From the NCBI GenBank assembly GCA_947568835.1, contig OX387603.1:7476701-7540700 (forward strand): DNA of 64,000 bases, given 5' to 3'. Position numbers and translations under genes: made by a program. Under the pieces are notes generated by a model, which searched no databases, was not told the origin of the DNA, and saw only the letters and a list, made by a program, of their open reading frames with translations. Below, piece after piece: positions 1 to 59,152 of this stretch; the first letter of the stretch is position 1, and every line of letters begins with the position of its first letter. This DNA comes from Protonemura montana (Eukaryota > Arthropoda > Insecta > Plecoptera > Nemouridae).

Positions 1-39
1 TGAAATTTAGGTCTTTTTCAGGAAGGCTTTCAGGAAGGT

Positions 40-150
40 GCAACTCGAACAGCAGGATTCCTCCACAAATCCATTCAGTCGAGTGTTTGATAAGCAACGC
101 TAATGAAGTTTCTGTACTAACTCTCATTCCTCCAACCTTTCTCCCGAACA
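40..150. repeat. interspersed repeat copy, paired with 33100-33220
   Basis: The segment starting near 'actcgaacagcaggattc' aligns by eye with the segment near 33110. Both share 'tccacaaatccat', then 'gataagcaa' and 'aatgaagtt', and end in a similar 'cattcctccaacctttct' or 'caatcctactaacattttct' stretch. Two diverged copies in the same orientation, one in an intron and one outside the gene, indicate a dispersed element. Its class is unknown. Confidence 0.5.
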
Positions 151-1503
151 CAACTGATCATGTGTATGATGGTCATCTATCCAATACCTGACCCAGCGCA
201 GTGTTGCTTAACGTCGGTGATCTCACGAAAACTGGTGTTTCCATTACGCCAAACCATTCGGTGAGACGATTCGAGAAGGGCTCGTAAGCAATTGGACCCG
301 CTGTGTGACTTGATTTGGTCAAGAACACTCACATCTAACAAATGCTAACATAGTTAAAATAAATCTAATTAAACATCCGCAATTAAAGTACGAGAATTTG
401 CAGTTCTTTAGCATCTGCATGCCTAGAAAACATTGGTCTGTGATAGCAGCCGTGGACGCCATTGCTGTTATCACCTAGATCCACTTCGAAAACCGGTCAG
501 CTAATGGGAGCCGAGCTTCAGTCGATTAAAAGTAGGAGGCTGGGTCGATCGAGCACGTGTTGTGACGTCACTTGAACAGCGATGCAGTAGGTTTCAGCCG
601 ATACTCTTCTGTCGGCTACTCGCCTGGTACGAAGAGACAAATTTTCGCCTCGTTTTAGACGATTATTTCAGTTGAAACTTGTCATGGCTGGATTAACCGT
701 ACGTATAGGCAGTCCCGTGGCACTCACGCGTACCACGAGTTGCTTCAAAGTTTTCACAGGCAAACTAAATTTCTTGACGTCATTCGTTCCCAGCTACTTG
801 ACACAATTTTATGAAAGATAGCTTTAAATTTTAGGCATAGCCAACGCCTCAAAATAGGACCGATCGGGAGATAAAAATATGTGATATTCTGACTTTTGTT
901 GCAAACCTTTACAAGATACGATATTTTCTGCGTTATAGTGTGATCTTACAGATCTTACAGATTGATTGATTAGTGACGTTTATCGACGCACTGTTTTGAC
1001 AACTGACAATGTGGCACTGGTCTAATAGTGCCGGTAAAGTGATGATGAGAATGATAATTTACCTTCCTAATTAAGAAGGGAGGAGGGGAAACCCGGTGCA
1101 CGTGGCCTACTCGTACCATACCATTTCCACATACCATTTCAATGTTTTAATGTCGAAATCGATACGGGAAAAATAACTTCAATAACTACAATTTTAAGGT
1201 AAAATTAAGTTGCAGGAGACATTTTGCATTAAATGTATGCTCCCTTATGATATCAGCGATCAGAGGCGCCGGAGCAGCGATCATATTTCAGAGATCAGCC
1301 AGATCAGTGAACTCCAGTCTGCTAGAGCCTCTCTTGCAGTCCTGCAACATCTCACACGGAGAGAGATATTGCTGCTTTTTGACTGCCGAGTTAAATTTTA
1401 ACCAGTGGACTTGTTTCGCGGCGACCAACACTACAGCGAAATGAGTAATTCGGCTCTGGATGGGCGCGGAGTTTCGTGTCTGCAAGATAGCCGTCAAAAA
1501 TAA

Positions 1504-1545
1504 GGTGTCAGCAGAGATAAAGGATCCTTTATCTCTGGTGTCAGC
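1504..1545. repeat. 24-bp perfect palindrome flanked by 9-bp direct repeats
   Basis: Positions 1513-1536 form a perfect palindrome with half-site AGAGATAAAGGA followed by its exact reverse complement. It is abutted without gap by identical GGTGTCAGC copies at 1504-1512 and 1537-1545. The layout matches a minimal insertion: two 12-bp inverted repeats inside a 9-bp target duplication. It could be the residue of a transposon that lost its interior, or a templated repair or template-switch event. Confidence 0.8.
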
Positions 1546-4071
1546 TTACCGATTCTTTAGAAATAAGAACCTGGACCAATACTTTGTTCGCTGCCAGCAA
1601 AAATTAAAAAATGATTTCGTTACGTGGAGCGAAACAAGCACCCTGTTACGAAATGTCCTGCACAGAGGCGACGACGAATGTTATTTCCAGGAGGGTGCAA
1701 GCGCACCCCCCTCCGGACGCCCATGGTCCTACCCCTTAAGCTACTAGATTTCCTAAGTCATTTTCTTAAAAATTAAACTACCATGGTGAAAAATATTTGC
1801 CAGATTTTGGTCTATTTTCAGGGGGTAACACACACTGAAAAATTCAGCTTGGCGTTAATTTTGTCGTCCTTAGGTCTAAAAAACACCTGGATCATTTTCT
1901 GGAGTCATTTTCAGAGTATTTTCATTTTCCGAGTCAAAAAACGATTACTTTCTGGACCAGTTTGTGCTATGGCAATTGTGGTTGTTTGACTTTGACTAGC
2001 GACGATGCCTCTGATTATACTTCTTAGTTTTTTGAATTCAAATATCATGTTCCACAGTTAATTTAAGTTCCATGCCATTGAGTTTAATGCTCACACCTGA
2101 CAGAGCCTGATCATTGATTAAATACAGCTTTGAGATTCAATAAAAATACAACGCCCGCATCAAGCGTAACTCAGCAAACAAGGATGGACATGTCATAGTA
2201 CGAAAGTAGTGCCTAGCATTATGTTAATTATATTTTCCTAGCTGTCCCAGTGTGGGCACTTTGGTACATGATTACACTAGCTCTAAAGTCATGGTGGTTG
2301 CCAATCAGGGGAAGGGTGGAAATAAAAGACTTGCTTACGTGACTGCCTCTTTTACTACTCGACTTCACAGCAACAGGTTTATGAGGATCCAAAGGTTGGG
2401 TTACATTGCTTCTATACACTTTATTGGAAGTTTTTGTTGACTAAGGTATGGTATATCATTAATAAATAAATAACTCAAACTATTTAGGTTCATGTTGTAG
2501 TTACTAAAATCAATAATAGATGCAAAAAGTTACATTCTAGTACGTCGATTTCCAGACGTCATTATCCGCCCCCTCGTAGTGAATATCCAATATTTCGCTT
2601 ATGGTCTAATTGAAATTGTTCCGCTGTTTCTGTGATTAAATTTTATTTTCCAGCCGAGTTGTTTCTCGGAAAAATATGATCGGAGTTGTAAGTAAGCGTA
2701 GAGACATTCAGACTACTTAACCTACCTAGTCTACATCGCCGACTCAAAATCTACGGTATATCACACAGTAAATATATCCTATCTTAGTATGTATCATCTG
2801 TAATGTAGTACACTCTCTCGACAACTACGTAAGTGTATTAAATTCCACACGTAATTGACCCTGCATGTATTTTCGTAGTGAGCAGAAAGAGAATTTTCGT
2901 AATTTGTCAGTATATATTCTTAATAAGTCTGAATAAAAGTTTCTAACAATGCCTAGACACAGATAGTCAACGTAGATTATATTTTTCGAATCTACTTTTT
3001 CAAAATGCACAGACACAGTTTAGTCAGTCTCTAATACCCTAGCCTAGACAAGCGGTGCGAACGTAAGCATGAGCTTAGTCGCGTAAAGAAGACGAAAACG
3101 AAGAGTAACGATTAAATTACAGAATCGTCGATAAACAACAGTAAATCCAATCGACAGCCTTACGTTTAAAGCTCTACGAACCGTTGGTTCTTGATCTGGT
3201 CATCAATCATCGTTGTTTAAACACTTTCAATACCAGTTTCACAAGCTGATTAACTCTGACGTAGAAAACAACTTGTGGATCATTTGCTGTACCACCAAAA
3301 GGTCATGATTTTCATTCAAAATTGTATTATTCAATCTCTAAATACTATTAACTACACTGATGCATTATAAAGAGTTGTCAAATCCAGACCAAGAATTTGA
3401 GAAGAAACTCTTTCGTCAGAGTTAAAATGATTGCAAATTGGCTTTTAGCACCGAAATCTATTACTTTTCGAGTTCTGTCGACTGCGAATTTGCCCCCGCA
3501 ATGCTCGATGCCTACGGTTAAGTTACCTGCTCTACAAGAGGAAGCCCCTCGAACCACATAAATCCATCCGTTACCGTTACAAATCTGCCTGAGTACAATG
3601 CGTCAAACTGGCAAGATCCAGTTTCAAATAAATATTAAACTTGTAAGTCTAGCTACATTCAGTTGGAATGGATGAATAAAGGGAAACAACTGCAATCTTA
3701 TTCTGTGATGACACAAGTTACACTTCATGCTTGGAACATTTCCAAAAAACTTTGCATTCCGGTTAGCATTATTTCATTCCAATTAAACAAGCCATAGATA
3801 ACGAACATTAATCTTATAGTCCAGCTATATCGTACGCCACGGATCTTGCAATTTTTTTTGGCGTCATTTAAGCGTGACAATTCGAAGCCAGATAGACTTT
3901 CGTGATGTCACTGCCTGCAATTTCAAAGGGAAAAAGAATCAACTATTAGAAAGATGAAACTGAGATGCCTCCTCTCCTGTCCATACAAGTTATTATTGAT
4001 CAAATCAATTGATTTATCTTCTTAGTCTTTTCAAAATGCATAACTACAGGACCTGCAGAGCTTGCCCAGCT

Positions 4072-49752
<45,681 letters not shown>

Positions 49753-50109
49753 TTTGAGGTGGATGGGCTTTCAGGTGGAACCTGGAAGCAAGTACGAGAA
49801 AGAAGTCTGTTAGTAAAAAATCTTACATTTTCCCTGTCATGTCTCTTATGGTCATAATAACCTGCACACGTGAAAAGGATTGCATGCGGAAGTAAACCTA
49901 CACACTGAGCTCCCACATCTTTTTTGTCTTATTTATCCTCCGAAAATGAAGTTATAAGAAAATGTTTTTGTGGGCATAGGAAACGGGACACATACTGATT
50001 AGCCACCTGCAGAGGGTGTGAATGCAAGAGCCGATTCCTGCAGGTTACCAACTAAATGTACAGCCTCTACGCATGTGCTCAAGTTTAAATAAAATATACA
50101 AGTACGTAC

Positions 50110-50361
50110 CTTATGCTCAAATGATAACTTGCACCCTCAAATCTGTAAATCACCGCATTTAAAATAAAACGCAGTGCCTGACTGACACCCACAGTAAACC
50201 ATTGACCTATTAAATAGTACAACGCACTGTTACCAAAGAGCAACAGCGCTAGTAGCCAAGCCTCAAAGGAAAGACCGTCGTGCAAAACTTGAATGTAAAC
50301 AAAACTTTGTAAATGTCAAATTTCTGGAAAAAAAGTCATTTAGCTACCTAATTGTAACAAA
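50110..50361. promoter_or_regulatory. divergent promoter of HEATR5B and TMEM216-like gene
   Basis: The two start codons point away from each other at 49752 (minus) and 50362 (plus). On the minus strand a strong AAG|GTACGT donor at 50110/50109 can splice to the acceptor just upstream of 49781, so a non-coding first exon of HEATR5B probably covers about 50110-50330. That leaves under 100 bp for a shared core promoter. No TATA box is evident. This is inferred from geometry and splice sites. Confidence 0.45.
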
Positions 50362-50772
50362 ATGGTGAACTCTTCCCTTACATACGAGGTTTTGTTGTAC
50401 CTTAATTCGTATTATTTTGGAATGTTCTTCCTGTGCGAAATCGGCGTGCTGGTTTTTAAAGGCATTAACCTCCCATATGAAAGCGGTGCATTTACAACGG
50501 ACCTATTTATGCTGATCTTCCTTTGCATCATCGAGTCCATACGAATATTCCTGGGAAGAAAAGGAAATCTCACTGAGCGAAGCTTATCCATAATATTGTC
50601 AATCGCTCTTACGGTTCCATCCGTTCTTGGCGTCGTCTACTTCTTGACCTGGCAATCTTATATCATGAGGCTTGAAGTTGTACTTTGCTGGATTCAAATC
50701 TCACTACAATCCTTGGAACTGTTCTTTTCGCTTCTGTGCCTGAGTACGTTTTATCGTATCGGAAGCTACTGA
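50362..50772 (+). CDS. TMEM216: TMEM216-like tetraspan transition-zone protein
   Basis: The 136-residue protein has four hydrophobic segments (about residues 8-30, 43-63, 77-99 and 102-132). It carries the family landmarks FKGINLPYESG, ESIRIFLGRKGNLTER, ALTVPSV and YIMRLEV, close to the TMEM17/TMEM80/TMEM216 family and best to TMEM216, a tectonic-like component at the base of cilia. Length matches the family. The ATG context is AACAAAATGG. The frame is intronless. The next gene, SLC35B2, is convergent. TMEM80 is the main alternative name. Confidence 0.85.
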   Translation: MVNSSLTYEVLLYLNSYYFGMFFLCEIGVLVFKGINLPYESGAFTTDLFMLIFLCIIESIRIFLGRKGNLTERSLSIILSIALTVPSVLGVVYFLTWQSYIMRLEVVLCWIQISLQSLELFFSLLCLSTFYRIGSY

Positions 50773-51062
50773 AAAGTTAAACCTGTTTGGAGTTAGGTAT
50801 CTTTACTAACAACCAAAAACACACTTTATCTTATCATTATTTATTTTACCTGCCTACCGATGATTCTGCAACTGCATAGGTACGCGATGAAAGTGTTTTG
50901 AGTTTATTTTATAAATTAGTTGCAATTTCCAAAGATAGCTGCTTATTATTTATTGATGCTATGTTTTACATTATATTTTCTTAGGATGCTAGTCATTATT
51001 ATATTAAGACATTTTTGCACCTGTATTATCTGCTAATTTGTAATTTACACAATTTTGTTAAA

Positions 51063-51068
51063 AATAAA
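51063..51068 (+). terminator. AATAAA polyadenylation signal, TMEM216-like gene
   Basis: A canonical AATAAA lies 291 nt after the stop codon in an AT-rich 3' UTR and is the first one in the sense direction. Cleavage would follow about 15-25 nt later. Confidence 0.55.
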
Positions 51069-51089
51069 CTGTATGCTAGCATTGCCAAT

Positions 51090-54000
51090 TTCTCACACTA
51101 GAACTGCAATTGTAAACTTTTTGTACAATTGTTATCGATTTTTAAGTAAATTACTATAAAAACAATCTGAATTGTCTTACTTACATTTTTTAACCCGCCA
51201 ATCCCTTGAACGGTACTACGGAAGTACTATGATGGTACTACGTTCCTGTAACCAACTACTGCGCCAGTTTAAACTTGTAATATTGAAATTTTTTATTTTT
51301 TGGATGAGCAAATAAAGACTCAATTTGACGACTCGGAAAAAATACGCAATGGTTTTGTTTAATTTTTTTGTGGTGTTTGTTCACTCTCTTACGGCCAAAC
51401 GGCTGGACCGATTTGGATGAAATTTGCAGGACACATTCCAAATCTTCGATCTGCTATGTTTCTAAAAGGATTGGCTCAATGGTTTTGTTTTCAGTAAAGT
51501 TTTATGCAATCTTTCATTAAAACATTATTAGTTTGAAATTTGTAGAAAGTGTCCAGGGCAAAGTGTTAACAACACTATTTGAATGTAATGAAAGAAGCAC
51601 AAGGAGTGCTACACCTTTCCATACATAAATAAAGAATAAAAGGACAATTAAATTCATGTACTACGCACCTCAATTGAGTCATCTGTGCCCTAGTAATACA
51701 GTCGTAATGTCAAACTAAAATTACCCATTTATAAGAAGATTTCTCAATGCAAGAACATGAAACTGCCAATTGGAGGATATCCACAGGTCATAAAAGAATA
51801 AGTATTCAAAAAACACAAGTGAATTTCTGCTCCGTTTTATTCGAGTCAAAAATTATAGGTAACTTTTTAATAAGAAACAAGTGAACACAAAACACTTAAC
51901 AGGTGGGTACATGGCTGAAACTGGTCTTGTCACCTTATTATTACAATTATATTGATTTACCACAACTTTTCAATGTGATGTAAACTAAGAAGTCAGGTTA
52001 AAAATGGGCGTAGGTGTCAATTATTGGTATTGCCTATCATAAATTTTAATTACACCGTCAGTAGCATCAGTAACTCTGGGTTTGTTATTAAATTCTGTTC
52101 ATCATGATTCTTCAGGGGAGTGGATAAATGTAAGTTTTAGGTACGTACCAGAAAGGTGATTGTGTATAAATGTTAAATGAGATGTTTCAGAGTTATTTTA
52201 TTGCCCTCCAATGTATTTTAACAAACATGGAATTCAATGACGTGCAACAGCTAATTCAACAATATCAATCAATCAACCTTTAAACCTAATGACGACTACT
52301 TTAAGGTACAATGAAATAATAAACCAATGACAAGGTTTAAATACCAGCCCATATACAGCCCAGTTTTTGAGATAAACCTATTGATTGTTTGTTTCTTTGA
52401 CAACAGCCAATTAGTCGCATTATTTTTTGATAAAGGACTGCAAATTTTGCAGTGGTTGCAAAAAATTTTCAATGGTTGCTGATTAAGTGGCTTTTAATTA
52501 ATGGTCAAAATGAGTGTTTTTTATGTTTGTGTCACTGCCACAAAAGTCACTGGATTTTATGAGAGAGAATGAAAACCCCAATTAATGTTTTCTCGTAAAG
52601 CTTTTACAAGCAGTTATAATTTACCTAAACATATCTTATTTTTGGCTATTTCATAATTTAAAATAAGTCAAACAATAATATTGAATAATAAAACAAACTA
52701 CTGCAATATAAAAAGTGTCGAAATGTGTGCGCCGTTTAAAAACATTTGACTAGGCATTTGACGGCATTACTTCAAATTTTAAGAAATAAAACCACAAGCA
52801 TTACTCGTCATTGCAAGGTGATTTAGCTTGCTTCAAATAAAATGTGATCACAATTCACAGGTAAAATAGTACTAAGTAGTAAATAGTAAGTAAGGTGTCA
52901 CGCTTTTTTCCATGAGAACGAGATATTTTCCCTGATCCCCAAAATGAAAGCAATAAAGCAGATCCAACGTCGGTTTTCATGCATAGGAAAACCCAGCTTC
53001 TAAAGGCCTGTTATCCTTGCTGTAGTTTCTCCTGATTTCCCACAATCACTCCAGGCAATTACTGGGATAGTTCCTCTGCCATATCGCAAAGCAATTTCCT
53101 TACTTTTATAAAACCCTTCCGGAGAACACAATGAGACATAAAAAAAAAAACATCACAATGTAAATTCCAGCCTAGAATGAGAGTTTTTTTGAAGAAACAT
53201 TTTTAAAACCATAAAACAGTTTGCAATTAGAGAAACTTTTCCGAAGAAATTGTTTTCCTGGCTTCGTGACCTATTTCATTCTCCCAAGATGCATGATACT
53301 TGAGGACCATTTTGGGGATTTGGGGGAAATCTCGTTCACAAGCCCACACACTGAGAAAGTAACCATACACACCTCGTTGAAGGCAATTAATTACTTCTTC
53401 ACTTTCCAAAAATCGGAGCGTTCTTAAATTTATTTTTGGCAAATAAGCCACCAGAAGAAAAATTAGTAGAGAATGCACCTATTTTTGGATTCGTGAATAA
53501 ACTGCTAATTAAAAAGTGGTCCCTTAGGTCCCTCTACAGAGAAGATAAGACAATATTAGCTGGACACCAAAAATTTAGCAAAAAAGTCAGAAGGAACATG
53601 GTTTAGAACAGCATAAGACTCCTGGAAAAGACAGTCTCAGAATTGTAGAGAGTCCGTTACTTGAGAGCCCAATGGTCCTAAAAATTTTCTTGCACAAGGG
53701 CAGCTCATTGGAACTAATACATGTATTTAATACGCAAGAACAGAAACAAGGGTACTAATCTTCAAAATTATCTGCCGAGAAAGCGAAATCTCTTCGACCT
53801 TGTTGAGAGTGCGAGTTTTTCGACAGTTGAACACTTAAGTTGCCTTGAGTTCTACACACAGTCTACCGCACCTACAGAATGACCCCTCAGTTGTTACGAT
53901 CGTTACGATAATGGAGATTACAGTTGCGTTAACGTTACAATTACAATACCGTTATGATAACAGTAAATATGTACTCTGTATGTACAATACTCTAATAGGT

Positions 54001-54857
54001 GAAACACACTCAATGGTGAAACCTCTCCTTCTTAGAAGGAATTCTTGGGACAGTTCTGTGTCTGTATCGTAGTAGTTGCAACTCAGCCTTAAAACTCTTG
54101 GGCCAGGAATCAGGAAATGCATTAATTTCCTCAAGGGGGTATTTACTTCTTAAATATTTTTGCTATGATTTGACTATGATTTACTACATATAGCATTGAA
54201 ATTTGAAAAAAATCCTTTGTAGCCACTGTCGTGAGCAAAAGTGTTTCAAGTCGACTCTTTTTTTGTGGGGTACTTTGAAAAGCAGTATGCATAACTTTTA
54301 CAGCCAAAATACCGTTGATTGCAAAAAATATAAATTCCCAGAGTTGCTGTGATTGACCATCTCAGGGTTCTGTGAAAGAAATAACTTGTTAATCAGATGT
54401 GTGTTAAGAAGCAGCAACATAACAAAAGCAACGCGTGTCATTTTGGGCACATGCTGTGCTATTTTCGCTTTGATCAAGTTGTAGTCTTGCCATGTGTTTT
54501 GGCCGTGAACATAAATTTGTTTTTTTTTATGCCAGACTCTGCTGGAAACACACATATTCATAGGAGTTAAGACTTTTACACACAAATGAATATTTAAAAA
54601 GTACTTGCCCCTTTAAGCATACTAAACCAACGTCGGTTGCCAGGTAAGGTACATCAGATTTGATACCCTTTCCAAATCCAAGCCCAGCGTTTCAGTTACA
54701 AAAATTATCAACAGTTAATCATTCCAAGTATACACAACTACCACCAGACACAATCTGCCAAGGCTAGAAACCCAGGGACAAAACAGGCAGCAGGCTAGTC
54801 AGTCCAGCCAGCCCACAACACAACAGCAAATCACAAGGCATATTTCCTACAACCTCA
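51090..54857. other. intergenic between convergent genes
   Basis: The 3.8-kb AT-rich stretch includes the 3' end of SLC35B2 just below 54858 and one dispersed repeat near 51370-51490. Short open frames at 53221-53478 on both strands overlap each other and match nothing known. Confidence 0.5.
51370..51490. repeat. dispersed repeat copy A
   Basis: The text 'ggaccgatttggatgaaatttgcaggacacatt' continues to 'tttctaaaaggattggctcaatggtttt'. It aligns with 55770-55870, where 'ctctgatttgaacgaaatttgcagggaacattt' continues to 'tttttagcaaaatcggccaaatagtttt'. Two diverged copies indicate a transposon-derived repeat of unknown class. Confidence 0.5.
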
Positions 54858-57394
54858 TCATTTGAGAGGCGAGGCACCCTTGCGGAAGGCCTTGAGCCGC
54901 TGGTTGCAGTAGATCCGCAGAAAGACAGCGACGAAAACAACAACGACGCCCGCAATGGCGATTGCGGAGACGTGGTGTTCGTAAATGAGGCACGAGAGCA
55001 GGATGGCCAGACATTGCCGGATCGTCATGATGATGACGAAAACCACAGGGCCGAAGGTTGCGATCGTGAAGTAGATGAAGAGCTGGCCAGCCGCCGAGCA
55101 AATTGACAGCATAACACAGTCCAACGTAAATGCAGGGAACTGAAATGTTATTCGAAGGGAGTTAGGTTCAGGAATTATCTTGGGTTTATAGTGCATACAA
55201 TTTGTGTGCAATGTATCACGATGTATGCACTTTGTGACAAGGTGCAGAGTAATGTGTGCCATACCTGTCCCATGAAGATCATTGAGTTCACAAATCCGCC
55301 CTGTTGCGCTAGCGAAACGGTCGTGAAGAGGCACGAGAACAGGTTTACGCCGCACATCATCTGAACAGAGCTCATGCCGTGCGCAGCAAACAGCCCACCC
55401 TGCCAGTTGGACGTGAAGCTGTCGAAGAGCATGTATGCCGACAATAGCACCAGGCCTGATAACGTGGTGGCCTGAGCCGCAGAACCTGGATGAAGATGGA
55501 TGCTCATAATTATTTCTGTGGTCAAGTGGCTAGGAGCAATGCACAATTACCTAGTAGGTATGTAATCAAAAGAAATGGAAAACAATATGAAATGCGTAAA
55601 ATCTAGTTTTTATAGTTGAAGGTGCGACTGCGTAACTGGTTGTTACCAAAATATTTTTGACGAGCGTAGGAACAGCGAGTGGAGCAAAATCTTAAATTTC
55701 ACTTACCCCAGAAAAAAATCACTTGTGTGTGTGTTTTTTTGTTAGTTCACATATTTTTTAAGCAGGCAAATGCCTGCTCTGATTTGAACGAAATTTGCAG
55801 GGAACATTTTTGTGTTCTCAACTTAGAACCCCTGCGTTTTTAGCAAAATCGGCCAAATAGTTTTGAAACTATTTAAATATTACAGAAATGTTTAGATTTT
55901 GTATAACCGTTTCGGAGTTTTACAGTCGCAAGTGTTCAATATTTATTCACCAAACTTAACAAAGACTTAAAATACATAAAAATAAAGTCACTATGAAGTT
56001 TATGAGCCCCAATGTGTTTTATTTCACTTATTCTTCTCAAATTTCCAACTTAATTTTGTGAATCTTGACTGTTTTGCTATGATCTAAGCAATGGATCGGT
56101 TTCCCATTTTATCATCCCTAAAGATCACTACGTAAAGCCCTAGTTATAATTAGGGACATTATCCCACTTGAACGAGTCACTTGATTGAGTGAGGTTTCCA
56201 GCAGTGTTATTTTAGTCTCACCTTTCATGTCAGATGTACTACCCATCAAAAAGAATGTCATGCCCAGCGATATCATCACAGCAGTGACATATTCGTAATA
56301 CTCATATTTCTTGCGTAGAAGGAACTTGCCCATGATCATTACTGGGATTATCTTTGACGCTTTGCTCAGAACCTAAGAATTAAAAGTATAATAAGAATTG
56401 GCATATTTTTTAAATGATACTAGATACAAATTTGGTGGCTTGAACTGTAACTATATTAGAGCAGAAAGTTGGTTCTCTGGCCACAAAAAAGTGTACATAC
56501 CTGAGTAGGAAAGCTAACATATTTTAATGCCTCATATTGGCACCAAGAGCTCATGATGTTTGAGAACGAGCAGTAGATATACTTGTAAAGTGGCGCTGTA
56601 TGTCTTGGTTGTCTTGTGCACATTATGTATACTCCGGAGAGTAAGAAAGCAAGGATGCGATTAACAAAGACCAAAAACTGTGAATCTTTGAAGTGCCCTT
56701 TCAATCCATCTTCATTGACATATTCTTGAGTCATAACTTTTTCCTGGAGGATTCCCCATGTTAGGTACGTTACTTGCAGGCCAACGAAGCAGAATATTAT
56801 GAGAGCTGCATCTTGCAGCGTTGTGCGTGGCGGGCCATGAGTAGGCAATACCCCGTCTAGGCCTGTCAGTGTGGGCTCAGGTCCTGTTACACACAACCTC
56901 ATAAGGTTGGGGATATATCCTGAGCCTGCTCGGTCGAAGTAGTTACTGTGCTTCACATATTTGTAGATAACGAATCCGGGTACGAAGATGGTGGCATAGC
57001 CGAGAAGATTTAAAGCGAGCCGGCTTAACCAGCTGTCTTCAAGACTAAATACACTAGATGATGAATTTTCTGTGACGACTGCTGCCTTGAGAAACTGAGT
57101 TGTCACATAAATTGTTATTACTGTCACAGCGATGAAGATACTGGAAAAAAAATAACGATGACATGCAGCATTAATTTAGGGGTTATTAATTACAATTAAG
57201 AATAAAATATACCTAAAATGCATACTTGATCAGCTGCTCTTGCATTTCAAATATGAATCTCAGAAACTTTAAGCTAAACAAGGATTGGCGTTCATAGGAC
57301 TGGATAAACAATACCCTTTGACATTGCTGGACATGCAAAATTTACAGACGTTTACTTACCACAGGCAAACATCTTGAGTTTTTCTCTGAACCAT
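54858..57394 (-). CDS. SLC35B2: adenosine 3'-phospho 5'-phosphosulfate transporter 1
   Basis: The Golgi-membrane antiporter brings PAPS into the lumen for sulfation of proteoglycans and proteins. Exons in transcript order: 57360-57394, 56501-57140, 56222-56372, 55265-55485, 54858-55139, in total 1329 nt and 442 residues (human about 432). Signature blocks are [80 protein letters not shown] and [15 protein letters not shown]. About ten membrane segments are evident. The 35-nt first coding exon starts [11 protein letters not shown] and splices in frame to the next. No lesions were seen. Confidence 0.95.
55770..55870. repeat. dispersed repeat copy B
   Basis: This is the second copy of the repeat at 51370-51490, here inside SLC35B2 intron 3, in the same orientation. 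Confidence 0.5.
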
Positions 57395-59152
57395 GGTGAT
57401 TATAACGCTGATGTCAGTGTTTTCTTAACTTCATTATAAGGAACACGTTGCTTGTAAATCAGCTTCTCAATCTAAAATTCCAAAAAATACTCCAACCAAA
57501 GACCACTCCAACATCTATCATGAGTCGAACTGACAGCTCAGTTTGCTACCCCTCCCCCTCAAACGCAACACGTGGCGAATTCGCCTCGGCGATAGCAGGA
57601 GATAACAGCTAGCAAAATAGAAATATGGAACGTGGAATGCAATATGTACTGGCTAGTAATCTTTAATCCAAGGTAGAGCCTTAGGAAAAGGTTTAATTAT
57701 CAGTTGATAAAGGAACCGAAAATGAGTGATGACAATGACGAAACATTTCCAAAAAATAAATATATTTAATCGCATTTCATTAGCAATTTGTTTCTATCAC
57801 CAGATCGTAAGCAATCACACGCACACAGAAGCACTATATACAACTTCAGGAAGCCTATAGTCTATGTGATGCAAATTGCAACACTTATTTTCATTCACAA
57901 TTAAAATTAAATTAAGTGCAATGTATATTTTATTATTCTAATACACAGATGTATGATAATAAAATACATAGGTAACAGGTATATACAAAATATTAGATTG
58001 GTTTAACATCTAGAATAATTTGCTTACCGGCTAATTTGTTAGTTCCAATCGACCAAAAGGTATGGAAGGTACCTTTTGTCCCTACTGTGCAATTTCTTGA
58101 GGAAGATTGATTACAAATTGGCCATTGGGCAATTGCTTAACACTATATATCACAGACAACAAAAGTAACAGGACATTTTAAACAAAAGCCTAACAAGTTT
58201 TCTCTCAATAGAAATTATGTGCTTAACCCTAATTAAATGCTTGCAGTAAGTTAGTTTAGCTACAAACAATATGGTGCCTTGAAAAATTATTATGAAACAA
58301 AAAACTTATGATAATTGGTCACTAAATCAAAAAATATCCGAATAAATAAAATTTCACAAACAAAACAATAAACTCAACAGATAAATAATTCCATACAATC
58401 CTAGTTAACTTAGAAAGGTGTTCATTTTGGTGACATCATATTAATTAAAATTAAAATAAGCAGCAAGAGAAATGTGCTCGTTGTTCAACTGGCCCCTTAT
58501 GATGGGAAATAACACACAATACGCAGAAAAGTGCAAGAGAGAACACCGTTGCCTCCGCACGAATAGAAGAGCACCCATAGTCTAATCTAATGTGATGGAA
58601 GGGCAGCAGATAAATTTCCTGTCAGTGTAGTCTGTTTCACACAAGGAAGGTACTGCTTATCTGCATAGAAGGGCGCTGCGCAATTATAATTGCAGCCATG
58701 TAACTCAAACACACTAAAGTCGTATCGCAGGTGGAGTCGATTCAGGCATCGATTCACAAAGACGGTTCGTAAAACCTACTGATTATTGGCACACAAAACT
58801 AGCTCCTTGGTTTTAGGACTCTTGGAGTTTGTGAATCTAGACCAAACAATTAAATGGAAGTGTTTTCAGGGCAGATCTTGAAATGGGATATGCTAATCCA
58901 AATGGTTCGGAAAACAGTCTCCCAAACACTGGCTTCTCGACAACGGATTTTCTTCCTAATTCTACACAACATGGGGTCACACACCGCAGAATGGAACAGA
59001 ATCGGTATATAGACAACATTGGATCTAATTGGACCATGGTTATTGGAGATGGTGATAAGTAGATCAATGCTACTATCATATTTCGGAAGTCTAAAAAGTC
59101 GCTGGACAAAGTTCGTCGTAGTTTAGCGAAGATGACCAATAGCAGAGGAGTG
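57395..59152. other. intergenic between SLC35B2 and ERO1
   Basis: It should hold the 5' UTR and promoter of SLC35B2 (near 57394-57600) and the 3' UTR of ERO1 (below 59153), both minus strand. The rest is AT-rich with no recognised feature. Confidence 0.55.

Larger units (their letters stand above)
1..4071. other. non-coding flank downstream of HEATR5B
   Basis: No reading frame here resembles a known protein; the longest open frame (about 1460-1747, plus strand) has no recognisable domain. The stretch is AT-rich. It contains an interspersed-repeat fragment at the left edge and a perfect palindrome bracketed by direct repeats at 1504-1545, both listed separately. The 3' UTR and polyadenylation site of the minus-strand HEATR5B gene must lie just below 4072, but I could not choose a poly(A) signal with confidence. 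Confidence 0.6.

Noticed and set aside
53221-53478. overlapping open frames on both strands
   Set aside because: They overlap on opposite strands, match nothing known and lie in AT-rich intergenic sequence.
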